Assembly (NCBI RefSeq): GCF_000176035.2
Contig: NC_015675.1
Coordinates: forward strand, 1,426,001-1,490,000
Origin: Mesorhizobium opportunistum WSM2075
GTDB taxonomy: Bacteria; Pseudomonadota; Alphaproteobacteria; Rhizobiales; Rhizobiaceae
Direction: 5' to 3'
DNA length: 64,000 bases
This document shows, one piece after another, positions 26,171 to 33,873 of this stretch (positions are counted from its first letter, which is position 1; each line of letters opens with the position of its first letter). The notes beneath the pieces are model-generated. The model worked only from the letters and a program-made list of their open reading frames with translations. It was not told the origin of the DNA and did not search any database. The translations under genes and the position numbers were made by a program.

Positions 26171-26498
26171 TGGGGCCGAGAAAGCGGCCGGCCAGCCGTT
26201 TTGCGATATCGGCGGCGGCAGGCTTGACCTCAGTTTTCGGCATGACACTTTGGCAGGCGGTTGCCGCGTGACGGCGTGGTGGCGCCAAGACCGAAACGCG
26301 CCAGCAGCGCCAGCCGGTGGCGCTGCTCAAGGGCGCCGAGCCGTTCCGTTAGCCTCCAGTTCGCGGTTTCCGGCGAGTGTATCCAAAAACGTTGCGAAAC
26401 AGGCAGGGAACGGTTATACAGGCCGCGAATTTCCCATTTTGGTGGCTCTAAACCACCGCCCGCGCGGGAACGCGGGCGAACGAGAAGGATTTTTAAAA
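26171..26498. other. Noncoding region upstream of trcR
   Basis: I see no convincing gene in these 328 nt. A GTG-rich open frame on the minus strand has no ribosome-binding site or family match. The last 100 nt contain TTATACAGG (a plausible -10) and a short hairpin of GGTGG...CCACC around AAA (26440-26457), giving a leader of perhaps 80 nt before the ATG. Confidence 0.35.
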
Positions 26499-27194
26499 AT
26501 GGCCAATACGCTGCTGATGCCCAAGGCGACCGCCGTCTGGCTGGTCGACAACACCGCGCTCTCCTTCGAGCAGATCGCGCAGTTCTGTGGGCTGCATCCG
26601 CTCGAGGTCAAGGCAATCGCCGATGGCGAATCGGCGCAAGGCATCAAGGGCATGGACCCGATCATGACCGGCCAGCTGACCCGCGACGAGATCGCGCGCG
26701 CCGAGAAGGATGCCAACCATCGGCTGAAGCTTTCGGACCCCAAGGTTCGCGTGCCCGAATCCAAGCGCAAAGGGCCGCGCTATACGCCGCTGTCGAAGCG
26801 CCAGGATCGGCCGAATGCCATCCTATGGCTGGTGCGCAACCACCCCGAACTCAAGGACGCGCAGATTTCGCGCCTCGTCGGCACCACCAAGTCGACGATC
26901 GAGCAGATCCGCGAACGCAAGCACTGGAACTCCGCCAACCTGCAGCCGATGGACCCGGTGACGCTGGGCCTGGCCTCGCAGATCGACCTCGACATGGAAG
27001 TCAACCGCGCTTCGCGTGGCCGCGAACAGGCGCAGCCGGTCGGCGACACGCTGCTGCCGGCAGCCCTGACCGAGCGGCTGGTGCCGGCTCCGGAGAAGCC
27101 GAAGGACGAGGACGCCGAACTCGATGCCAACGCCGTGTTCGCCAAGCTCTCGGCACTGAAGTCGAAGGATGAGGATTCCGGCGACGAGGAATGA
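26499..27194 (+). CDS. trcR: Cell cycle transcriptional regulator TrcR (DUF1013)
   Basis: This 231-residue protein is conserved across alphaproteobacteria. It starts MANTLLMPKATAVWLVDNTA and has an HTH-like segment (FEQIAQFCGLHPLEVKAIAD), a second HTH-like region (DAQISRLVGTTKSTIEQIRE) and an acidic tail (KSKDEDSGDEE). The family is annotated as the TrcR cell-cycle regulator. The gene is monocistronic, framed by a long leader and a strong terminator. Confidence 0.88.
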   Translation: MANTLLMPKATAVWLVDNTALSFEQIAQFCGLHPLEVKAIADGESAQGIKGMDPIMTGQLTRDEIARAEKDANHRLKLSDPKVRVPESKRKGPRYTPLSKRQDRPNAILWLVRNHPELKDAQISRLVGTTKSTIEQIRERKHWNSANLQPMDPVTLGLASQIDLDMEVNRASRGREQAQPVGDTLLPAALTERLVPAPEKPKDEDAELDANAVFAKLSALKSKDEDSGDEE

Positions 27195-27213
27195 GCGCCC
27201 GCAACATGACGAC

Positions 27214-27242
27214 AAAAAGCCCGCTTCGAGCGGGCTTTTTTG
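27214..27242. terminator. Bidirectional terminator between trcR and the WYL gene
   Basis: A 12-bp perfect stem (AAAAAGCCCGCT / AGCGGGCTTTTT) with a TCG loop has A and T runs on its two sides. It serves trcR on the plus strand and the convergent WYL regulator, whose stop lies 1 nt away, on the minus strand. Confidence 0.93.
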
Positions 27243-27962
27243 TCAGTTTCGCGCGGCGCGGTCCGGCGCCATGCCGTAGTCCTCGCTGCGTTCCACCGCG
27301 CGGTAGAAGTCGGCGAGCTGCTTGCCGCGCTCCGGCTTGAAGATGCGGCCGGCGATGACCACCGAGGCGATGCGGTCGATGCGGAACGCGCGGAAATCGT
27401 CGCGCATCTCGCACCAGGCGACCAGCGTCCACACCTTGCCCCAGAACCACAGGCCGAGCGGCCGGATATCGCGCGCGGTGCCGCGCCCTGCCTCGTCCGA
27501 ATAGTCGATGGTCAGCACCTGGCGCTTTTCCACCGCGCGCTCAATCAGGTCGATCGCCTCGCGGGCGGCGTCGCTGACCACCCACATCGGCGTGTGGATC
27601 TCGGTGCGGGCAATGCGGTCCTTCTCGGCATCGGGAAGCACGGCGCCGATCTTGACCAGCGCCTCGTCGGCGGCACGTGCCATGGCGGCGCCGCCGAAGG
27701 CGCGCACCATGCGCGCGCCGGCAACCAGCGCCACGATCTCGTCACGCGTGAACATCAGCGGCGGAAGGTCGAAACCCTCCCTCATCATGTAGCCAACGCC
27801 AGCCTCGCCGTCGATCGGCACCCCGGTCGACTGCAGGTCGGCTATGTCGCGATAAATCGTTCGCTCGGAAACCTCGAGCCACGTGCCGAGCTTCTGGGCG
27901 GTGACCAGACGGCCACCACGCAGATGCTGCACGATCTGAAAGAGCCTGTCGGCGCGGCGCAT
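27243..27962 (-). CDS. WYL-domain (YafY/DeoR-like) transcriptional regulator
   Basis: This 239-residue regulator has an N-terminal HTH (MRRADRLFQIVQHLRGGRLV, VSERTIYRDIADLQSTGVPI) followed by GEAGVGYMMREGFDLPPLMF, then a WYL domain (LTIDYSDEAGRGTARDIRPL, FWGKVWTLVAWCEMRDDFRA). WYL domains sense nucleic acid or small ligands. Downstream of its start are repeats and, nearby, the genes carrying the two identical palindromic sites, so it is one candidate for their ligand. There is no direct proof. Confidence 0.9.
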   Translation of the reverse strand: MRRADRLFQIVQHLRGGRLVTAQKLGTWLEVSERTIYRDIADLQSTGVPIDGEAGVGYMMREGFDLPPLMFTRDEIVALVAGARMVRAFGGAAMARAADEALVKIGAVLPDAEKDRIARTEIHTPMWVVSDAAREAIDLIERAVEKRQVLTIDYSDEAGRGTARDIRPLGLWFWGKVWTLVAWCEMRDDFRAFRIDRIASVVIAGRIFKPERGKQLADFYRAVERSEDYGMAPDRAARN

Positions 27963-27987
27963 CGTTTGCTTCCCCAGTGTTTTTCCT

Positions 27988-28085
27988 AGAGCGGTTCACC
28001 GTTTCATGGAAACGGCGACCTGCTCCAACTCTTTGTCTTGATGCAATTCCGGACGGAAAACCGTTCCACACCGGAATTGCTCCAT
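27988..28085. repeat. Dispersed palindromic intergenic repeat, family A copy 2
   Basis: This is the inverted copy of the element at 18773-18877. Read on the minus strand it gives GAGCAATTCC, then ACGGTTTTCCGTCCGGAATT, ACAAAGAG and CCGTTTCCATGAAACGG. The differences are mostly compensated in the stems, which suggests the RNA or DNA hairpin is what persists. Confidence 0.75.
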
Positions 28086-28132
28086 GCATGCAGTGGCTCC
28101 TGGACCGGATCCACTTCCAAATGACATGCATT
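28082..28132. repeat. Partial family B repeat
   Basis: Inverted ends ATGCATG and GACATGCATT enclose an inner GTGG...GGATCCAC dyad. The ends match the family B element at 25653-25707 but the centre differs. It abuts family A copy 2 and ends within the stop codon of the next gene. Confidence 0.5.
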
Positions 28133-28538
28133 AAGGTTTCAGCCCTTCGCGCTTGCGCTGCGCGGCAACGAACTCCGCGCCAAAGGACAGTTTTTTCGTT
28201 GTCGGCGTCTTCGCATCGAGCACGCGCCAGAATGGGGCGATGTCGCTCAGCGTCATGCCGCGTTCGAGGTCCTCCCTGGCGGCTTCGGCAACGGTGCGCA
28301 GATGATAGCCTATGGTGACCGGGCATGTCACTTCGGCGCCATGTTCGACGGCAAGCGCGGTGCGCAACGCGCGCACGTCCATCTCGACGCCTTGGGGAAT
28401 GGAACGGATGAAATCGTCGACCTGCCGCGCCGTCGGCACCAGCATCGGCTGGCCTTCGACGACGTCTCCCATCGTGCGCGGCGTTGGTTTCACACCATTG
28501 ATGCCCGGCGTGTTCAGCCTGTCGTTCCAGCTTTTCAT
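28131..28538 (-). CDS. Conserved hypothetical protein
   Basis: This 135-residue cytoplasmic protein begins MKSWNDRLNTPGINGVKPTP. It has DDFIRSIPQGVEMDVRALRT, VTCPVTIGYHLRTVAEAARE and a C-terminal FGAEFVAAQRKREGL, a pattern I have seen in conserved rhizobial proteins without a firm function. The CPVTxGxHLR segment recalls the helical part of alkyltransferase-like proteins but no active-site PCHR is present. The ATG is 49 nt from the palindrome at 28588-28611, which probably lies in its promoter. Confidence 0.7.
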   Translation of the reverse strand: MKSWNDRLNTPGINGVKPTPRTMGDVVEGQPMLVPTARQVDDFIRSIPQGVEMDVRALRTALAVEHGAEVTCPVTIGYHLRTVAEAAREDLERGMTLSDIAPFWRVLDAKTPTTKKLSFGAEFVAAQRKREGLKP

Positions 28539-28587
28539 CGATCGTCCTTTCGGCCGGCCATACGCATTATCCCACCATTGCACGCAG

Positions 28588-28611
28588 CTCCTGACAGCAT
28601 ACTGTCAGGAG
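28588..28611. promoter_or_regulatory. 24-bp palindromic operator, copy 1
   Basis: There are perfect 10-bp arms CTCCTGACAG (28588-28597) and CTGTCAGGAG (28602-28611) around CATA. It overlaps the last codons of the DJ-1 gene and lies 50 nt upstream of the ATG at 28538. The same arms recur at 29511-29534, so this is a sequence-specific site rather than a chance hairpin. Confidence 0.7.
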
Positions 28612-29195
28612 GCTTCAGCATACTCCCTGGCGAACAGCCTCCGCATCTGCGCGAGATCGCCGCCTTTTTCGGGGTAGAGCGTCTGCAAAAAGGCAAGGGC
28701 GAAGGTGCCGGGCGCCGAACCCGGCGCGGACACGATCCTGCCGTCGGCCACGGCATGCGGGACGTCCTGGTAGTTGATGTCGCCGGCATAACCGGCTTCG
28801 TGGCGGTTGATCCAGTCACGGCCATTGCTGGTATGCCTGGCCTTCTCGAACAGGCCGGCCCGGGCCAGCGCAAGCGTCCCAGCGCAGATGCCGCCAACGA
28901 CACCGTCGCGGGACGCGACGGCCGTAAGCAGTCCTGCGACGTCCGGCGGTGCCTTGCCCGCCCATTGATCGGAACCGATCACGGCGACGGCATCGAGGTC
29001 GGCATTCTCATCGACGCCCGCCGAGCGGTCAGGCGTAAGCCGAAAACCGCTAATTCCGGTCACCGGCTTGCCTTCAGGCGTCAGCGAGACGGCGCGGGCG
29101 CCGAACCATTCCACCGCCGAGGCCGCCAGCAAGCCATATTCCCAGTCGGCGAAGCCTTCGATGAACAGAAAGCCGATTGTCTTCCGATCGGGCAT
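28605..29195 (-). CDS. DJ-1/PfpI-family protein
   Basis: This 196-residue class I amidotransferase-like protein has TIGFLFIEGFADWEYGLLAA (family glutamate in position 13) and the nucleophile-elbow Cys104 in VVGGICAGTLALARAG. Members include glyoxalase III/protein deglycases and AraC-sensor domains; here it is a stand-alone domain. Its stop codon lies inside the first palindrome, so a regulator bound there would also sit at the end of this gene. Confidence 0.85.
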   Translation of the reverse strand: MPDRKTIGFLFIEGFADWEYGLLAASAVEWFGARAVSLTPEGKPVTGISGFRLTPDRSAGVDENADLDAVAVIGSDQWAGKAPPDVAGLLTAVASRDGVVGGICAGTLALARAGLFEKARHTSNGRDWINRHEAGYAGDINYQDVPHAVADGRIVSAPGSAPGTFALAFLQTLYPEKGGDLAQMRRLFAREYAEAS

Positions 29196-29225
29196 AAGCT
29201 CGCTCCATCCCTTTAGCGCCGGACT

Positions 29226-29246
29226 TTGTTTTCATGCATGTCGCGA
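29226..29246. repeat. Truncated family B repeat
   Basis: About 20 nt (TTTGTTTTCATGCATGTCG) match the left end of the element at 25653-25707. The rest of the element is missing. It sits in the promoter region of the DJ-1 gene. Confidence 0.45.
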
Positions 29247-29300
29247 TATATCTGGGCGTTGACGCGCCCATGTCCAACGTGCTGTCTCGAAAATCTTGTC

Positions 29301-29468
29301 TCAATTGCCGCGATGGCGACGATCGGCATACATGTCCGGCCAGCCGATATCCTTGCGGATGTCCGCCGGCAGCGAATTCATGAAGCGCTGGGTGCGGATT
29401 TCGTTGCGCATGGTCCGCACCTTGCCGACATAGTGCTGCACGCCGCGAAGAATGGTAAACCCGTTCAT
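29301..29468 (-). CDS. DUF1127-like small protein
   Basis: This 55-codon gene begins MNGFTILRGVQHYVGKVRTM and ends NSLPADIRKDIGWPDMYADR, the DUF1127-type C-terminus (L-x2-DI-KDIGW). GAGAGGAG precedes the ATG. The second palindrome lies 43-66 nt upstream of the start, in the promoter position. Confidence 0.8.
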   Translation of the reverse strand: MNGFTILRGVQHYVGKVRTMRNEIRTQRFMNSLPADIRKDIGWPDMYADRRHRGN

Positions 29469-29510
29469 GGCTATTCTCCTCTCTCTGACTGGAGGCAGTA
29501 TCGCATACCC

Positions 29511-29534
29511 CTCCTGACAGCAGTCTGTCAGGAG
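29511..29534. promoter_or_regulatory. 24-bp palindromic operator, copy 2
   Basis: The arms CTCCTGACAG (29511-29520) and CTGTCAGGAG (29525-29534) are identical to those at 28588-28611, with centre CAGT. It lies between the divergent DUF1127-like and dioxygenase genes, nearer to the former. Confidence 0.75.
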
Positions 29535-29766
29535 GATGGCAGGGCGCACGACAATAGCGCGCACGGGCGCGGCTCGTCGGAGAGCGGTCCTTGGACCACG
29601 GCCTCCGACCAGCTTACGGACAGCGGATTGTTCACTGAGTGGGAGCAAATCAATCTGCCGTTGTTCAATCAGCGGCGACGGACTGTCGGAGTGCAAGGCC
29701 TTCAGCGTCATGGCTGCCGTTCCGATATGGAAGGAGAAAATTCCCCCCAAAACAGGGAGACACCCC

Positions 29767-30714
29767 ATGAGCCTGCAACTGACAGGGATCCACCATCTCA
29801 CCGCCATCACGGCCAACGCGCCCGGCAATCTTCACTTCTACACGAAGGTGCTGGGGTTGCGGCTGGTCAAGAAGACGGTGAACCAGGACGACACCTCGGC
29901 CTACCACCTTTTTTACGCCGACGGCGAGGCTACGCCGGGCACCGACCTCACCTTCTTCGACTGGCCGGTCGGGAGCGAGCGGCGCGGGACGCACAGCATC
30001 GTGCGGACCAGCCTCAGGGTCGGCAGCCGGGAAAGCCTTGCCTGGTGGAAACAGCGCCTGACCGACGAGACGATCGCGACAGGAGAAATCGCCGAGATTG
30101 GCGGCTATGCCAGCCTGGATTTCGAAGACCCCGAGGGCCAGCGCCTGCGGCTGGTCAGCGATGGCGGCAAGGGCGATAGCCATCCCTGGGCGCAAAGTCC
30201 GGTGCCGGCCGAGCACCAGATCCGCGGGCTCGGGCCGATCGTCATCAGTGTCCCCGACATCACCAACACCGAGGCGGTGGTGACGGGGGTCATGAACATG
30301 CGCAAGGCGCGGGAGCATGCGTCGCCGGAGGGCCAGGTTCACGTCTTTGAAATGGGCGAGGGCGGACCGGCGGCGGAGCTGCATGTCCTGGTGCAGCCAG
30401 GTGTCGCGCCGGCAAGGCAAGGCGCCGGTGCGGTCCATCACGTCGCGTTCAGGGCGCCGGACCAGGAGACGCTGCATCAGTGGACGGCGCGCCTGGCCGA
30501 ATTCCGCCTGCCGTCGAGCGGCGAGGTCGAGCGCTATTACTTCCGCTCGCTCTATTTTCGCGAGCCGAACGGCATCCTGTTCGAGATCGCCACCGACGGG
30601 CCGGGCTTCACCGCCGACGAGCCGCTGGAGACGCTGGGCGAAGGCCTGGCCCTGCCGCCATTCCTCGAAGCAAGGCGCGCTTCGATTGAGGCTGGGCTGA
30701 AGCCGCTGAAATAA
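29767..30714 (+). CDS. Ring-cleaving dioxygenase, VOC superfamily (MhqO-like)
   Basis: This 315-residue protein has two vicinal-oxygen-chelate modules: the first from LTGIHHLTAITANAPGNLHF with metal His9, the second with AGAVHHVAFRAPDQETLHQW and the metal glutamate in GILFEIATDGPGF. It matches the MhqO/MhqA type that protects from quinones and catechols in Bacillus. Substrate here is unproven. It is preceded by an untranslated stretch of 232 nt starting at the second palindrome. Confidence 0.87.
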   Translation: MSLQLTGIHHLTAITANAPGNLHFYTKVLGLRLVKKTVNQDDTSAYHLFYADGEATPGTDLTFFDWPVGSERRGTHSIVRTSLRVGSRESLAWWKQRLTDETIATGEIAEIGGYASLDFEDPEGQRLRLVSDGGKGDSHPWAQSPVPAEHQIRGLGPIVISVPDITNTEAVVTGVMNMRKAREHASPEGQVHVFEMGEGGPAAELHVLVQPGVAPARQGAGAVHHVAFRAPDQETLHQWTARLAEFRLPSSGEVERYYFRSLYFREPNGILFEIATDGPGFTADEPLETLGEGLALPPFLEARRASIEAGLKPLK

Positions 30715-30830
30715 GCCGCTGCGTGCTCAAGGCGGGCGCCGCGTCCCGGTTCGGAATCGCGGCGCCTATTCTTTCCGAGAGCCCGGACGATCCGCTTTGA
30801 CAGCCAGCCACGTTGCTGGTCAAAGGCGGC

Positions 30831-30992
30831 ATGACGAAATTCCTCGCCCTTGTCATTATCGGCTTCATGGTCGTCCAGCTGATCAAGCCGCTCGGCTGGC
30901 CCGGGCTCAAGCGACGGGCTGATTTCTGGAAGCTGGCGCTGCTCGCCATGGCCGCGATCTCGCTGGCCGCCGTGCTCGGGCATTTGACATAA
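30831..30992 (+). CDS. Small two-TM membrane protein
   Basis: This 53-codon frame starts MTKFLALVIIGFMVVQLIKP and ends LALLAMAAISLAAVLGHLT, giving two hydrophobic helices joined by a basic loop (LKRRADFWK). AAAGGCGG precedes the ATG. Similar tiny membrane proteins are common in rhizobia, with no known function. Confidence 0.7.
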   Translation: MTKFLALVIIGFMVVQLIKPLGWPGLKRRADFWKLALLAMAAISLAAVLGHLT

Positions 30993-31024
30993 GGCGGCCA
31001 AGACGGAGCCTACCCGGTTGGCGT

Positions 31025-31738
31025 TCAGCCGGCGATCACTGGGCCGACAAGATGCTCGGCCCAAGCCCGGTAGCCGGCCTCCGAGGCGTGGAAGCCATCA
31101 GAGGCAAAGCCGGCCTCGGGATCGGTGATCGGCAGGCGAGGCGCGGGCACCGCGCCGCGCTCGAGGCACAGGCGCTCGCCCATGCGGTTCATCGCTGTAG
31201 CGCGGACTTCCAGGATCTTGCCGAGCAGCGACGGCATCGCCGGTGCCCGCGTGAACTCCAGCACCGGCGACCACACCACGCGCGCCTCCGGCCATTTGGC
31301 GCGCAGGCCGTAAAGCAGGCCGCCGAACTCCTTCTTGAAGCGCGGCACCGAGTGGAAGTTCTTGGTGTCGTTGGTGCCGATGGCCAGCACGATGTGCGTC
31401 CACGGATCGGCCGACAGATTGGGCAGGACATGATCGCGGATCTGGCCTGATGTCGCTGAATTGAAGCCGGCGGCGCGCCAGCGGACCGTGCGGCCGGTGC
31501 GCTGCGAAATCATGACGGCGAGTTGCGCGGCAAGCCCGTCCTCGGAATTGCCGATGCCGACCGAGGCGGCGGAGGAGTCGCCCAGCACCAGCAGCGAGAT
31601 CGCAGGTGCTTCGCCTGATATTTCATGCATGACCGGTCCCTGCGCCGGCAGCATGCGGGTGGTGCGACGGCGCACGCCCAAGCCCTGCCAGACATAGACG
31701 GGGTAGGCGAGCCAGGTGAGAAGAGCCGGGAAGCGCAT
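31025..31738 (-). CDS. SGNH/GDSL hydrolase
   Basis: This 237-residue protein has the SGNH blocks: GDSS with Ser55 in SLLVLGDSSAASVGIG, a glycine in the AAGFNSATSGQI block, GTND (121-124) and the DxxH of ASDGFHAS. The N-terminus (FPALLTWLAYPVYVWQGLGV) is a probable uncleaved membrane anchor. Substrates are probably esters of polysaccharide or lipid; the exact one is unknown. Confidence 0.86.
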   Translation of the reverse strand: MRFPALLTWLAYPVYVWQGLGVRRRTTRMLPAQGPVMHEISGEAPAISLLVLGDSSAASVGIGNSEDGLAAQLAVMISQRTGRTVRWRAAGFNSATSGQIRDHVLPNLSADPWTHIVLAIGTNDTKNFHSVPRFKKEFGGLLYGLRAKWPEARVVWSPVLEFTRAPAMPSLLGKILEVRATAMNRMGERLCLERGAVPAPRLPITDPEAGFASDGFHASEAGYRAWAEHLVGPVIAG

Positions 31739-31797
31739 GGCGATACCGTGAAATGATCAGGCAGGCTTAGCGCATGTTCGGGTCGAGGTGAACGCCT

Positions 31798-32538
31798 TCA
31801 GCCGCAGCAGTTGGACTTGCCGGCCTGGTTGTCCTGATATTCGTCATGCAGCCGCACCCAGTCCATCAGCCCGTGATAGGGGCCGTTCTCGTTGCGGCCC
31901 TTCGGCGTCATGTCGAGATAGTCATAGGTGCCGATCTGCGCCTCGCCGCCGCGGGCCCGCGACATGAAAGTGAGGAAGATGTCGCCGGTCTCGTCCTTGT
32001 AGAAAACACTGGTGCCGGGAAGTTCCTTCGAGGTGCGGGGACGGGTCTCGAAATTGTAGGTGGTTTCGCCGGCGGCGATCTGCCTGTCGGTGAAGGAGAC
32101 CTGCATGTCGAAGTTGAAATCCGACGCATAGGACGACACCCAGTCGAACTTCCAGCCCATGCGCTGCTTGTAAGGCAGAAGCTCGGCCAGCGGCGCGCGC
32201 GAGATCACGACCAGAGACACGTCGTGGTGCTTGAGGTGCTGATTGGCGCCGTCGATATGATCGGCAAGGAAGGAGCAGCCCTCGCAATGATGGGAGCAGC
32301 CCGGCCCGAACATGAAGTGGTAGACGATCAGCTGGCTGTTGGCGCCAAACAGGTCGGCCAGTTTCTTCGGCCCTTGCCCGGTCTCGAAGACATAGTCCTT
32401 CCTGATCTTCAGCCACGGCAGCTCGCGCCGCTCGGCCGCGACGCGCTCGCGGAGCCGCGTCAGTTCCTTCTCGCGAGCCAGATGCGCCTTGTGCGCCTGG
32501 AACCAGTCTTCGCGTGAAACGACCTTGTTGCGATGCAT
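31798..32538 (-). CDS. DUF899 thioredoxin-like protein
   Basis: This 246-residue DUF899 protein starts MHRNKVVSREDWFQAHKAHL. It has the diagnostic ELPWLKIRKDYVFET, YHFMFGPGCSHHCEGCSFLA (CxxC-type Cys cluster) and DYLDMTPKGRNE. The family has a thioredoxin-like fold and no assigned reaction. It ends in GKSNCCG. An apparent 64-residue extension upstream is not family-like. Confidence 0.88.
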   Translation of the reverse strand: MHRNKVVSREDWFQAHKAHLAREKELTRLRERVAAERRELPWLKIRKDYVFETGQGPKKLADLFGANSQLIVYHFMFGPGCSHHCEGCSFLADHIDGANQHLKHHDVSLVVISRAPLAELLPYKQRMGWKFDWVSSYASDFNFDMQVSFTDRQIAAGETTYNFETRPRTSKELPGTSVFYKDETGDIFLTFMSRARGGEAQIGTYDYLDMTPKGRNENGPYHGLMDWVRLHDEYQDNQAGKSNCCG

Positions 32539-32650
32539 GTATCTCTCCCTGTCTGCATCCCAAGGACGTTCGGGACGAGCGAAAACCGACATCGCCGCAG
32601 AGGAGATAAGGACGGAGACGCGCCGTCCCAAGCCCGGCATGCCACAAACG

Positions 32651-32676
32651 AAACCCGGGCGCGGCGGCCCGGGTTT
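32651..32676 (-). terminator. Terminator of fba
   Basis: A 10-bp perfect stem (AAACCCGGGC / GCCCGGGTTT) with a 6-nt loop lies 24 nt past the fba stop. It is followed on the minus strand by a T-rich stretch. Confidence 0.85.
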
Positions 32677-32699
32677 GAAGGAAGACGAAAAAGATGTGG

Positions 32700-33725
32700 T
32701 CAGGCGGCCTGTTCGAGGCTCGCTTTCCATTTACCCAGCGCCGCAAGGTGGTTCATGTGGGCGCGGTGGGTGAAGGCGGCCTGGCCGGCGGCGACGTTCG
32801 ATGCCTTGCCGCTCCAGGCCTTCTGCGGGGCGGCCTGCAGCGCGCGGCCGTAGGAGAAGGTCAGCTTCCACGGATGCGGGCCGATGGCGTTGATCGCGCT
32901 GAGGTTTGCGGTCGCCTCCTCGTCCTCCTGGCCGCCGGAAAGGAAGGCGATGCCCGGCACCGCCGCCGGCACCGTCTGGCGGAACAGTTTTATGGTCTTC
33001 TCGGCGACTTCCTCAGGGCTATCCACCGTGCCCGACTTCTTGCCCGACAGGACCATGTTGGGCTTCAGGATGGTGCCTTCGAGCACGACGCGGGCTGCAT
33101 GGAGCTCGTCATAGAGCTTGATCAGCGTCGCCTTCGATATCTCGTAGCAGGTGTCGATATCGTGGGCGCCGTCCATCAGCACTTCCGGCTCGACGATCGG
33201 CACGATGCCGGCTTCCTGGCAAAGCGCCGCATAGCGGGCGAGCGCATGGGTGTTCGCAGCGATCGAATTGGCCGAGGGTACGCCCTTGCCGGTATCGATG
33301 TCGATCACCGCGCGCCATTTGGCAAAGCGCGCGCCGAGCTGGTAATAGTCGGCAAGGCGCTCGCGCAGGCCATCGAGGCCCTCGGTGACGGTGTCGCCGG
33401 GAAAGCCGGCCAGCGGCTTGGCGCCGGCATCGACCTTGATGCCGGGAATGGCGCCTGAAGCCTTGATGATGTCGACCAGCGGCGTGCCGTCGGCGGCCTT
33501 CTGGCGGATGGTCTCGTCGTAGAGGATGACGCCGGAAATATACTTGGTCATCGCGTCCTTGGCGCGGAACATCATCTCGCGGTAGTCGCGACGGCTATCG
33601 GCGGTCGATTCGACGCCGATGACGTCGAAGCGCTTCTTGATCGTGCCCGAGCTTTCATCAGCGGCCAGCAGGCCCTTGCCGCCCGCCACCATCGCGGCGG
33701 CAATGTCTTCGAGACGTTCGCTCAT
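32700..33725 (-). CDS. fba: Class I fructose-bisphosphate aldolase
   Basis: This 341-residue Schiff-base aldolase carries Lys221 in EGTILKPNMVLSG, the catalytic lysine of class I enzymes, together with LLAADESSGTIKKRF and GIAFLSGGQEDEEAT. It cleaves fructose-1,6-bisphosphate to DHAP and glyceraldehyde-3-phosphate, or runs in reverse in gluconeogenesis, which dominates in rhizobia. It lies downstream of pgk on the same strand. Confidence 0.95.
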   Translation of the reverse strand: MSERLEDIAAAMVAGGKGLLAADESSGTIKKRFDVIGVESTADSRRDYREMMFRAKDAMTKYISGVILYDETIRQKAADGTPLVDIIKASGAIPGIKVDAGAKPLAGFPGDTVTEGLDGLRERLADYYQLGARFAKWRAVIDIDTGKGVPSANSIAANTHALARYAALCQEAGIVPIVEPEVLMDGAHDIDTCYEISKATLIKLYDELHAARVVLEGTILKPNMVLSGKKSGTVDSPEEVAEKTIKLFRQTVPAAVPGIAFLSGGQEDEEATANLSAINAIGPHPWKLTFSYGRALQAAPQKAWSGKASNVAAGQAAFTHRAHMNHLAALGKWKASLEQAA

Positions 33726-33873
33726 CGTGCTTCCTCCTGAAGGGGTTTCTTCCGCGCTTAACGGAAGTCTACCGCCAAAGGAATGGCATCGGAAAGCTCG
33801 AATCGATTGAAAGTCCCGGGCGCCTCTCCGGCTCTCGCCGAGTTGATCGGATTGCCCGTTTTTCCTGGAATGC

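Noticed and set aside
26088..26330. An 80-codon minus-strand frame in the trcR leader
   Set aside because: No ribosome-binding site and no recognisable domain, and it includes the terminator sequence of the DUF1127 gene.
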